NCBI GenBank assembly: GCA_910589415.1
Contig: OU342630.1
Coordinates: 86,672,186 to 86,736,185 of the forward strand
Source: Malachius bipustulatus
Lineage: Eukaryota; Arthropoda; Insecta; Coleoptera; Melyridae
Length of the DNA stretch: 64,000 bases
Direction of reading: 5' to 3'
A program made the position numbers and the translations under genes. Under the pieces are notes generated by a model. It saw only the letters and a list, made by a program, of their open reading frames with translations. It did no database searches and was not told the origin of the DNA. Below are positions 36,088 to 46,839 of this stretch, piece after piece (position 1 is the first letter of the stretch; each line of letters starts with the position of its first letter).

Positions 36088-38795
36088 TAGGGTGTTAACT
36101 ACCAACTAGTACAAAATAAAGGAGGTGATTCTACGACTTATTCTAAGAAGAAATGTTCTTATTAACATGGGTCCGCAAACGCACCGTTTTCGAGATACAG
36201 GGTGTTCAAAAAAATTGTTTTTTCTTACTTTTTTTTGTGATATCTCAAGAACGGTTTGAGCTACACGCTCCAGCTTTTGTACAGATTTTTACTTTAGTAT
36301 TAGCTACTTTTAAGGCTCTAAACTAATGTTCTAAGATATGCCAGTGGTGGAGATTTTAGGGTTGCGTAAGGGTTTCACCCCCCCAACTTTTACGGAACTG
36401 GAAAAATGATAATTTTTAGAGCAAATTTCACAGCGCCAATGTTTTTTATTACACAAAAAAGTACTCCTGGTCAAAAGCTGTAGAAGTCACTGTTCTCGAG
36501 AAAAAAGGCATTTTATGATCAAAAACGTACAGATTCAACATGAACAAAAATTTATTTTCAAAATTTGTGCTTGTAGCGAGATTGTTTTCAACTTCGTCGA
36601 TAATAAATACATAATAAATAAAATAAAATAAATACATATTATATGTGTTTCTGTTCATATTGAATTTTGTACGTTTTTGATCATAAAATGCCTTTTTTTC
36701 TCGAGAACGGTGGCTTCTACAGCTTTTGACCAGGAGTAGGTACTTTTTTATGTAAAAAACATTGGCGCTGTGAAATTTGTTTCAAAATGATCATTTTTCC
36801 AGTGCCGTGAAAGCTAGGGGGGTGAAACCCTTACGCAACCCTAAAATCATCACCACAATCTTAGAACATTAGTTTGGAGCCTTAAAAGTAGCTATTATTA
36901 ATTTAAAAATCTGTACAAAAGCTGGAGCCTGTATCTCAAACCGTTCTCGACATATCGCAAAAAAGTAAGAAAAAACAATTTTTTTTTAACACCCTATATC
37001 TCGAAAACGGTGCGTTTGCGGACCCATTGCAGCGTCAGCGAAATGGAATTATTTTTCATGAATGCCAATTGCAGCTTCTGCGTAAAGATTATTGATCAGG
37101 GATATGTCGAATGCAACAGTAGTGAGAGCTTGCAGTGCAAGCGAAAGACAAAATGTTGTTTCGGCAAAACGGTAAAGCTGCAAGGGAATATTTTATGACA
37201 AATTTCTCAAGAGATAATGATGTTGAATAACTTGAAAACCGAATCAAATACTATCGGAGTGCTAGTTATTCCGCTGCTTTAATTCTTAAAGAGTTACACC
37301 CTTTATATAGGTATCTAAGGTAGGTTAGGGATGCCAATTAGTTCCTCAGTACTTATTAACTCATTTTACTTGAGTTCTTATTTATATTGGGCTACCTAAA
37401 CTCTATGAAGAACTAATAAAAAATAGATTTAGGGTGATAGAGATGTTACTATGTTTTTCAAAGAATAAGTTATAATGTACAGATTTTTAATGATCAAATT
37501 ATCTTTACATTTCCTGTTTAATTAAATCAATAATTATACTGTCTTACTTTAAAAGCTTTAAATTTGATATATGTATGTTTAAACAATTAGTTTGTTTAAA
37601 ATAAAGGATCCTTTACTTTGTACAGCCGGGTACAATAATAAAATACTTCCGATATTATTTATATCGGGAAAGATAAAGTTCATGAGTGGTAATTAATTAA
37701 TTCACTAAAAATAGCACTGATCTTCTAGTCGTTCCTCATCACGTTCGGTGAAATAAAATAAAGGCAACTTACAGTTTCCGGGATGAAGTTGATCGAGGTA
37801 AAACTGTCTTTATTTTGACAGTAAAAGGATATAACAGCTCCTAGACTTTGATAGGGGTGGTGTTTAATCGGGCATTGAAGTCTCCAGAGAAAGCAGCAGG
37901 TGCAGAGATGACGCCCTGACGAGACTCCTGGGATTGAATAGCCTAACAGCACCAGCACCGGGAAAATGTTCTGTTGTTGTTGAAGATCACCAAAACGTTG
38001 ATTTATTTCACCTTGGATAAGTGAAAACGATGGAAGGATGAATTAGATAATAGTGGAGAAGAAAATGAGCGACGCTCCCTTTGTTTCCTAGTCCAAGATG
38101 GCTTCTTTGTTCACAATAGGCAATTAGTTCAGATATTAGTAAATACCGATGAAGGTAAGGTATTTACCAAAGATAAAGGTAACGATAAAGGTATAAGGTA
38201 AAGTTGAGATAATATCCCCAAAGTATTCCCGAAGCTAAAAATAAGTAATAATCGAATTAGAACCTATTTTCAAAATATCCGTAATGGCGACTTACCCTGT
38301 ATAACAGGCTTCAAAGGGAACGGTCAAGAAATGAACTTTCTTGGTCGACAGATAAAGAGGAAGTGAATTCAGTTCCGTGAACCTAGGAGGATGTCTGCCT
38401 CCGGTTTGTGAAAGAAGAAATGTCACTGTCAGATACTGAAATCTAATTGACAGTTGACAACTTATTTGGTTTGTTTGGTTTCTTTAGAAACCAAACTGAA
38501 AAGAAATCAAACGAGAAAAGAGACACGAAACGCCATCTAGTAGTGAATTATCCAGACAGCACCAACCCTTACGAGCCGAGACATAGTGTGAATAGCCAGT
38601 TCGATGTTGCGGTCTGTATTATAGGAAATTGTGGGGGACTGTAATTTTACAGTTCTCATCAAAACAAAAGGAATCGTCTAAAGGAGAAAGAAAGTGACGT
38701 ATAAACGTTACACCATGTTAATAGGAACATTTCTTCTTAGAATAAGTCGTAGAATCACCTCCTTTATTTTGTACTAGTTGGTAATTAACACCCTG
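36088..38795. mobile_element. Fold-back element interrupted by a probable solo LTR
   Basis: The outer arms (TAGGGTGTTAACTACCAACT at 36088 and its inverse ending CACCCTG at 38795) enclose an inner palindrome (36170-37026) that includes CGCACCGTTTTCGAGATACAGG and ACCCTATATCTCGAAAACGG. The right arm is split at 37027/38713 by 1.7 kb of unrelated DNA. Removing that DNA restores the pairing exactly at GACCCAT/GTTAAT. TA follows the right end; the left TA has mutated. Confidence 0.65.
37028..38712 (+). mobile_element. Probable solo LTR (1685 bp, TG...CA, CCAT duplication)
   Basis: The insert begins TGCAGCGTCAGCG and ends AACGTTACA, so it has TG...CA termini. It is bordered on both sides by CCAT, while the opposite arm of the host palindrome has a single CCAT at this spot. 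These are the marks of an LTR element reduced to one LTR by recombination. An AATAAA-containing stretch lies at about 37750. It is not obviously similar to the LTR at 44512. A non-LTR insert with these ends by chance is less likely. Confidence 0.55.
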
Positions 38796-38797
38796 TA

Positions 38798-39539
38798 TAT
38801 AAAACACATTGTCTGACACTGTATTTTTTTAGACAATGTTAAAATATTTTAGATGTATATTATATACGATTACATGTATTAATTTTCCACTTCTGTAAAT
38901 ATACCTGCCTACCGAAGTTAAATATCTTCCGTTAATAGATTCACAAGCAAAATTCAAGTGTGGGTAACATGTGTAAGGAATCAGTCTAAGAGCACGATTA
39001 ATAGCTCTCGTGAGAAATTAATTTTTGTAATAAAACTATCCAGCATCTTTAGTTCGGCGGTGTGTCTTTGAGTAACCTGACCATCGCTTGTAATATAATA
39101 ACGACTAACATGATAGTATAGCAATAAGTACCTATACGAAGTAACCATAGAATTCTGGATGTCAGCTAAACAGAAGCTGACATGCATTTTATGTGATAAA
39201 ACAACTTACTTTAGATACGTGGACAATAAATGTTTTACTTTTCAACATAATCTTCTTGTGTGCATGTAGGTAGGTGCACTTAATCCAACGGTTTCCCTAT
39301 TTCTAGATTCCAGCTTAATAACAATATTCCTCTATCCCTTCAGAATACTCGTTGGTTACATCACTGATGTGGTCCGCAAAAATGGCCGAAGCTCTTATTT
39401 CCTTAAAACCATTTTTTCATAAGTTTGAAAAGAGAAACAAGTGACAAGGCGCCAAATATGGCGTTTATGGTGAATGTGTATGTAAGCAACTGAAGGATTT
39501 TTTATATTTTGTCATGGCAACTGCACACGCGTGCAATAG
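38798..39539. other. No gene seen
   Basis: AT-rich, no supported feature. Confidence 0.45.
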
Positions 39540-40460
39540 CACCGTGTTGGTTAGATTGTACTTGACATGGAGAAATATACAGAAGCTACATCGTGGTGAT
39601 GCGCATTAAGCGAGGATGGAGAATCTGCATGTTAAAATATTAGAGACAACGGTAGAGAGTAGATACAATGGATACGGAAGTCAGCGAAGCAATAATAATT
39701 TGAAACTTGTGATTGAATAAAAATTGACAGAATAATTAAAAAATTTAAACGTAGGTAGTAAAAAATTATTACAAAATCCACACGAGAAAAAAGTTTAAAT
39801 CATGGAATGGTACAATTCAGTTAAAAATTCTGCTGGTATGGTGGACCGTTTTGCTTTCGAAATTGTAGACGGTCCTATTCCATCACATCAAACTCTTTTC
39901 AAGTATTATTCAAGAATTCTAAACAACGGAGTGCATCAAAAACGTATTGAATTGCAGCAATAGGAAAAAAGGAAGTAGAAAAATAGGAAAGTCGTGGTAG
40001 TATTTGCAGAACTATTTGAGATCTGGGTAAACGCGCAAGTGCGCGAAAGCCATTAAAGAGACGAACGGAACTATGTGAGAATATTTCCAAGGACTCTGGA
40101 TATCATAGCTATCATATCCAGTAGACCCAGGAATTTCATCCTGACACTAAAAAAGAGACAATTTCATCATCCAATTCATGACTTATTGATTGAAAATCAC
40201 TTTTTGATGCGTGATAAACGTAGTCGACTTAAAGCGAAACCGGTCTTACCTACTGATCAATTCGCACTTCGCTTCGCATTTTTACTTGTCGCTTTATTTG
40301 TTAGTCGGGAACACTCCTACTGTTTTCTTTGTAGAGACTATAAAATGATACGTCAGGCAACATAGCCGGCAGGTAGTTCGTCTGCGAATGTCTATAGTTT
40401 TCTCTTATGAGTTTAAATGAGTTCTAATCTTTTCTCCATGTTCATTTCATAAATCCAACC
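39540..40460 (+). mobile_element. Longer copy of a dispersed repeat carrying a decayed ORF
   Basis: Its outer parts (39540-39735 and 40370-40460) match 11560-11840 in order. The extra middle part holds a broken coding stretch (39802-40363). This pattern fits an old DNA transposon and its deletion derivative. Terminal inverted repeats were not found. Confidence 0.4.
39802..40363 (+). pseudogene. Decayed coding stretch, possibly transposase
   Basis: An ATG at 39802 opens 54 codons (…WYNSVKNSAGMVDRFAF…) ended by TAG, after which other frames stay open in pieces (LGKRASARKPLKRR at about 40026; a 96-codon frame 40075-40363). The YN-x-K-x-GMVD and LGK...KP..RR phrases are loosely reminiscent of the C-terminal half of piggyBac-type transposases, but the catalytic residues cannot be confirmed. 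An unrelated relic is equally possible. Confidence 0.25.
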
Positions 40461-42140
40461 CATCAGCATATTTCAGCCAACAGGGTTTAGGTATTTAATT
40501 AATTTATCAATGAGTTTAAGTATGATCATAAGTAATGTACCTAACTAGTGAAAATTTCCTGAAATTTTGGAGCTGTAAACAATTTTCTAGATTGTATAGA
40601 TCACAATGTTTTTTCTGTCCAGGTTCCATGAGGAAGAATGAATTTTTAAAAGCAGATTCCAAAGTTTCAATTCTGTCCTCTAGTCTTTCCTCGAGTTAAA
40701 TAATTAATGAATCCTCTTCTATAAAATTAGCAAATAATTCCGGGAATTCCTGCGAGGCCATAAAACAGCCATAACATCCTTCCAACGGCCGTGGAAGTGG
40801 CGCTCAGGCTCTTGATAAGCCGCATTACGGCGACAAGTTTGTGGCCTGTCACTGACTTTGAAGAATTATTCTTTGTTGTAGTTCTAGTTGTTGTTACGCA
40901 AGCGGGAACACTGGCTTTTGTTTCCGAGAAGATTGCAGCATAAAAAGCCTGTCGGCAGGTTCGCAGCAGTGAGCCCGTCCTCATCAAGGCTGTACAATAA
41001 TAGTTGGGTTGCTGATGGACTTACTGTGTCTATGGGCATCGAGGTTGCCACATTTGTTTATAAAACTTTTCGGTGTTATGCCCCCAAACAATAACATCGG
41101 CCTGGAAATATTTATCAAGCTAATCTCATATAGCTTTTACTGGAGCATGTTTAGGCATACGAGGTAACGGGTAACAATTGGATGATTCTTTTATAAAATC
41201 CAAATTTTAATTGAAATAACATTCCTACACATAGGTCGGTAATAATGTAATTATTGTAAATATTACAATTATTTATTATTACAATTAAAAAAAAACCTAA
41301 ATACGTTTTTATTTATTTACAGTTCACACGTTCCATGCCAAATAATTTACTAACATCAAATACCTTTCAGAAGTTATTCTCTTGTTACACTGCAATAGAC
41401 AACATACATCAAAGCACGCAAAGCCAACGATCAGCATACTGGCATAAATTCCCTAAATAGTTGCAGTGTTTACGTAGAAAATGACGGATGTCCTTTTCGG
41501 TGTGCGCTTTGATGGTGGCGCCCACTTCCGACTTCCGAATGAATAATGTGTGTACTGCGTATGCGTCCCTGCAATTATTACATAAAATTTGTTAGAGTTT
41601 ATTTATCTCCACCTCCACAGGATGCCATTAAATTAAAGGCCCCAAAACCTGAAACGTCCACAACTCCAATATAAAATAAAAAAATGTTGTAATTAATTTT
41701 TATTCCCTGCCTCTGCCAAATAACATGAGCCCTCTTACATTTTATATATATGTACCTCGATATGTACCTATCTTATTTACTTATATCTAAAATTACATCG
41801 ACTGACTTTATGAATATAAAAAAATCACCTTATGAAAATCTTCGGTTAAACAAAAACAATTTAATGTTTTTATCACTTTTATAGTTGCTTCAGACAATAG
41901 AACCGAATGAATACTTACGCTAATTATTGTAACTATGAGATTTCTTAAAGAACATGACATTGATTAATGCCTTCAGATCCGATGTTAGGGCCCAGCCATT
42001 CTCAACGTTAAGCGAATTGAGATCGGAATCCTGACCATATGTCATATGGGGGAGCACTGCTGACGGCTGCCAGCAGAGGATGGGATGTTGTAGGAGGACA
42101 TAAAACGCTGCCTTCCGTTGCTATTTCAAGCAGATGATGT
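40461..42140. other. No gene recognised
   Basis: The stretch 40730-41090 is richer in G+C and has frames of 86 (-) and 68 (+) codons on opposite strands, neither resembling a known protein. The remainder is AT-rich without supported features. Confidence 0.4.
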
Positions 42141-42148
42141 ATAAATAC

Positions 42149-42156
42149 TCACGAAA
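42149..42156 (+). promoter_or_regulatory. TATA-box-like TATAAATA
   Basis: GATGATGTATAAATACTCAC is followed 25-30 bp later by a change to GC-richer sequence (CTGCTGCGCTGGCTGGCCGC). It could be a core promoter, but no downstream gene is identified, so this is weak. Confidence 0.2.
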
Positions 42157-42639
42157 CACAACATAGTGTGTCTGCTGCGCTGGCTGGCCGCCTTGTCGCC
42201 AAGGAGGTTCAACCCTCGCGATCTGACATGACTGAGGAACTGAGGGTGTCAGAAAAATTACTCAGTAATACTCAGTGCTCAGTACTTAATACATATTAAA
42301 ATGTGTGTTTTGTTGGTGCTGGTGCTGGTGCTATACACACGATTATAGAATTTGCACGTTAGGAAATAACAACAAGTGTGATAAAAATTATTACAAAGTC
42401 ATATTATTGCATGTCAAGTAACATCAGCCACTAATTTTGATGTTTTTTTTTTTAAAGAAACAGTGTGAGAGCATGTCGTTTTGGAATAGAAATTGATGAG
42501 CGTATCGAGTATGTTCTGTTCTCTGTTGTATTTTGTATTAGCATCATTGTCCTTTCCGATTTTTCGAAACGAAATATTTACATCCGGCGTGTATTCTTTA
42601 GAAACTTTAGTTGTGAGGTACTTTCCTGCCATTTTTGAT

Positions 42640-42850
42640 CTCCGCTGCAGTTTATCACCAGTGTTCTGTGATGTGATGTTTCATATTTGAGTGCGAGTTT
42701 TTTGTCCCAGTGCCTTCTTTGGTAGCGTGTTGGCTAGCTCGTTGCCGTAGATACCAACTAAGAATTTCTTGCGGGTTGGTCAACACAACTGATGGCTTAT
42801 AGAAGCATTTGTTTCGCACTTTTCGCAGCATAAACCAATTATTAAGATTG
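42640..42850 (-). pseudogene. RNase H fragment of a non-LTR retrotransposon ORF2
   Basis: On the minus strand, 42703-42762 encodes VGIYGNELANTLPKKALGQ, close to the G-I-x-GNELAD-x-LAK motif of the RNase H domain of Jockey/I-type ORF2 proteins. A TGA and a frame change sit just upstream, so it is dead. The catalytic Asp of the motif reads Asn here. Neighbouring minus-strand frames (to about 42920 and 42414) may be further decayed ORF2 sequence. Confidence 0.45.
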
Positions 42851-43125
42851 CGGTAAGATTGCGGATTCAACTTCATTCTTGAATTTTTAAGAGTGAATAA
42901 ATGAAAATGCAAGTCCAAAATAATAAGATGCCCTATTTGCCTGAAAGTGGACCTTTAGAAGTAGGTAGTACAAATCTTTTCAGATCACTCCAGGCGTATC
43001 TATCATTAGTTGAACAGGGTGGTGACTTACCACAACTCAGCATAGGGATTGCAATGGTAAAATCCTGAGATTGCTGGCTGCCCCATATATTTAAGAGAAA
43101 ATGTTAAATGGGTCATTCATTTATA

Positions 43126-43740
43126 CAGGGTGATCCCGAAATGGCGGACACGGTATACAGGGTGTTGTAGAGGATGTTCAGAAAGACTGCAAATTTAAAA
43201 CAAAAATGGTTTCCTCGGCTTCGTTACCGAGATAAAGGGGTCCTTTTCTTAAAATTTAAATCAAAATGTCTGTCAAATTTAAACAACCTCCACTGGCAAA
43301 GCACATGATTTGACATAACTATAACGATAGTGTTTGCTTTTTATTATTTTTATTATGGGAACGGAATTACAGGCATTCAAAGTTTACCTGTTCCCTGAGT
43401 TCAACAAAATTTTTCAATGTGGCATCGTTGTTCGAATTAGAGATTTGGAATAATATTATCGAATACGCGTATCCGCGCAACGATTATTGTTTTAAGCTTT
43501 GTTGTGTTTCCATTTCATATGTTTCCATGGTAACATCTATCTGGGTATTGTAGACCTACATATTATTTTTCTGCCTGAAGAATGGTATCCAGTGCAGTGT
43601 TGTGACTTTATTTTCTACAAAAGTGGTCATATCTTCTCAAGGGAGCCATACTGGAGAAAAAAGTATGGCTCAACTTAGAATCTTTAAGCCACAATGGATG
43701 CTGTGGTGCTGTCCGTGTCCGCCATTTCGGGATCACCCTG
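43126..43740. mobile_element. MITE with CAGGGTGATCCCGAAATGGC ends
   Basis: The left end CAGGGTGATCCCGAAATGGC continues GGACACGG. The right end is its exact inverse for about 28 bp (CCGTGTCCGCCATTTCGGGA...CACCCTG), and both are flanked by TA. Unlike the fold-back elements, the interior is not palindromic. A second CAGGGTGTTGTAG at 43157 may be an orphan end. No ORF. Confidence 0.7.
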
Positions 43741-43742
43741 TA

Positions 43743-44284
43743 TATAAGCTTCAGAAGCAATGCTTCTGATTCATGTAGTTACATTTTTAGCCTGTTAAGC
43801 CATTTTCAAGAAAATCGGCAAAAAGTTTTCAATTTGTGATCGCATGTTAATTATTGCCTTAGACAAGAAAAGAAAAGGGCCCATCAGTAACGCTCATTTA
43901 TGAACCGTAGCAGAAAGTGTGACCGAAAATCGAGTATCCACCATTTTTGGGTTCCAAAAGTTTGACTTCAACTTAAGAACATTTATAAAACTTGTATTCC
44001 ATTAAAAAGGAAATACTCTCTGGTGCAAAAAAAAAACTGGCCACGTATAGATCGTATAGATTTTTTTTTAAATCGAGTATATTTATCCCTCAATCATATC
44101 CCTCAATCAAATCGACTTTTAAATGGGCAACTTCATGAATTTAGTTACGAAAATTCTTATAAATAAAAGTTACATCTGTCATATAAAGCGATACAATCTC
44201 GATACTTTTTTGCTCATATATGTTAGCAATTGAGGCCCGTTTGAAGTTTGATGAATACGGACATAATTGGTATACTAATATATG
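43743..44284. other. No gene seen
   Basis: AT-rich, no supported feature. Confidence 0.45.
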
Positions 44285-44419
44285 TATAGTCGACCAAGAG
44301 ATATAACGAAATGATCTAATTGTTAAACTGTCATATTTTATGACTTCAACAATATTCCAATAATCCAAAAATTGATAAAATGACAGAAATCGTTTCGTTA
44401 TATCTCTGGTCCAACTATA
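44285..44419 (-). mobile_element. MITE with TATAGTTGGACCAGA ends, copy 2
   Basis: Inverted relative of 26765-26897 over its whole length (GTCGACCAAGAGATATAACG ... ATATCTCTGGTCCAACTATA), with both ends preserved. It lies 92 bp upstream of the LTR retrotransposon. Confidence 0.65.
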
Positions 44420-44507
44420 CCTATATATTTTTGTTTGTTGTTGTTTAGAATGCTAATGTTACCTATATTATATCCCTTCTTGTGAATGTTCCGAGAGTAT
44501 CGCCATA

Positions 44508-44511
44508 GCGC
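44508..44511 (+). repeat. Target-site duplication (left), GCGC
   Basis: GCGC directly precedes the TG of the 5' LTR and recurs directly after the CA of the 3' LTR (55486-55489). Confidence 0.8.
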
Positions 44512-46117
44512 TGTAACGTCGTTAAAGGTTTTATTCTTTAATTAGCTCCATTTAATATTATTAAATAAGATATCATTGTCTAAATCCTTGCTATTAAGGT
44601 TCCGAAAATATGAATTTTGAACTAACATCGCCACCTGTTGCCGAGTGGTAAAACTAACTAAACTAGGCAAGTTCAAGATCACTACCTTGTAGTACAATCT
44701 GTAACTTCTTCCTCTTACAATCTTCATTTTCGATTAACTAGAAACACAGATGTCGCTGTGATGTAGTTTAGGAAGATGAACTAACACCCTTTTGAGTTGC
44801 GCAAAAGGATTGGTCCTTTTCGCGAGTCTGGAACAGGCTCGGCCATCTTCCAATCTCGGTGCTTGAAGCGACCAGTCGCACCCCTACCTTTTCTCTTTAT
44901 CTAAGGACCGATTATTATATCGGGTAAGTAAATTGTTCAAACTATCTGAAACTTTCTCTAATAGAGTTTATATATTGTTATAGTTCTTTCTACCTACCCT
45001 ATCAATCGGGGCACTATCTTATCTCGTCGGAAAACCTATCTACGGAGTAGAACCCCACCTGTCTTCCCGGACGCCATATTGGTTTCCACCATCTCTACAT
45101 CTGAATATCCGCTTTTATGGAAGGAATCTCTTACACTATCTGAAAGTTTTGCTGCTACCTGCCCCTAAATACTGGATCTCATCATTCGGAGCCTCATATT
45201 TTCATCTTTTATCCAACCTCGAAGGACGACCACGCTACCAGTGTTAGGCACGTGTTCCCACGGGACGCGACACCGTCCACCAGTCTTTCTGCCACCCCAG
45301 AGGGAGACCACGGTCTCTTATCCTGAGATTTCGTCCAGGGCCCCGCTCTCCAGTCTCGGCACGACATTCCAAGGATGGCAAAATGTCGTATCAGTAAGCA
45401 AAGTGTGACATAACCTTTTATTGCTCAGAGTGATATCCGAGAAATCTGTTAGGAGTTTTATGTCGTTCTACCGCCTTATCTCGTCGTGAGATTGATGTTT
45501 TATTAATTAAAACTTATATTAATAATAACTTTGAAATACCTGATATACAATCATTACCATTATTATTCAAGTAATACTTGAAATGAACTTGTCAATTATT
45601 ATGTGAAGGAAAAAATAGATCTATTATTTTCTCTACCAGTTAAACTGTTAAATGAGATATTTTACGATTAACTTCAGGATCAATTAATTAGTAATTTCAT
45701 AACTATAGAATTTCAATCATTTATTTTGTAAACAGAATTCATAAATATACTTTTCATTAAAAGATCAACTTTATTATTCAGTAGGTAGATACTACAGTAG
45801 TTAGAAATAGTTAACATCTCATAACCTGAGTGAATTTTGATGCCTTTATAGTTCAGGTTACTTTAGATCTATTATTCAAAATTAAAAGGTCATCTGGCAT
45901 CCCAGTACCTTATATCTTAGGGGTAATTAAACCGTACCGCTTTATGCTGCTGATGTTACCACAGTCGCACGAAATCTGGGTGAGATTTTGGTGCATCAAT
46001 TAATACTTCGGCCCAACGAAGGTAAGTCGGCAATTATTTCAACAACGATCGAATTTTAATTGGCCAAGAATCATTTTAATTGGCCCAGAGCCTATTCTAA
46101 TTAGCCCGACCGCAGCA
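44512..46117 (+). repeat. 5' LTR of a Ty3/gypsy-type retrotransposon
   Basis: A 1606-bp direct repeat starting TGTAACGTCG and ending CGACCGCAGCA. Line-by-line comparison with the copy at 53880-55485 showed no difference. A TATA-like TTATATATT lies at 44968-44976 as a possible promoter, and a strong splice-donor-like AAG|GTAAGT at 46020. Near the 3' end the word AATTGGC or AATTAGC recurs at ~20-bp spacing. The short minus-strand frame inside has no sign of being real. Confidence 0.9.
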
Positions 46118-46119
46118 AT

Positions 46120-46137
46120 TGGCACTCCCCGGTGTGG
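46120..46137 (+). promoter_or_regulatory. Primer-binding-site candidate
   Basis: TTGGCACTCCCCGGTGTG begins 2 bases after the LTR. TGG is the expected complement of a tRNA 3' CCA. I could not match the remaining bases to a particular tRNA with confidence. Confidence 0.6.
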
Positions 46138-46839
46138 AACGATTACTTCTTTGGATTAGAAATCCAATTTATCTTTATCTTAATTGGCTTTTATGTATCT
46201 AGGATTTTCATAAAATAAATCTCATAATTATTTGAACTTTACGATTTGTCTGCGATATCACTTGATATTTATATAAATTTCTCTTGTTGCTTACTGCATG
46301 TATTATTTATTGAAAGCTTTTGCATGACTACTTAGTTTTAAGTGTTATTGTTCCCTAATATATGTGTACCTACCTAATTATCTTTGTGCAAAGTGCCGTG
46401 TCGCGAAAATACCTACTTTTTCTTACCGCTACACTGCCGCTAAAGGGTAACCTTGAAAAAGGAGCTTTACGGAGTGGTTGATTATACCGTCGCGATGTCT
46501 CGAGCAAGTTTTAGAGAAGCTTAATTCCGTACGGAGAGGATACTCGATACGAGAGCTCTGTAGTTAAGCTGTCTTTGAAATCTGTATCCAAAAATCTTTC
46601 CCTGAAAATTACCTTACCATTTTCTCATTAAGTTAGGTTAGGTTTCCATTAATCTTTGACTCTCCAGTCAGCTGTTGGTATTAGTGCCGACGAGCGCTAA
46701 AGCTACGAGCAGTGTTGCGACGTATCCCTAGCATTCTTTACGTCAAACGTAGAAAACGAATTCTTTACGTGTAAAGATACACCATAGCGTCACATAGCTT
46801 TTACGATCCCTACCTTACCGACTTTAGTAGATTTCAATC
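46138..46839 (+). other. Untranslated leader of the retrotransposon
   Basis: 700 bp between the primer-binding site and gag, without a long frame. It is likely to carry genomic-RNA dimerisation or packaging signals by analogy with other LTR elements; none was identified by sequence. Confidence 0.6.

Noticed and set aside
44542..44727. 61-codon minus-strand frame in the LTR, repeated at 53910-54095
   Set aside because: Identical simply because the LTRs are identical; no domain or conserved context.
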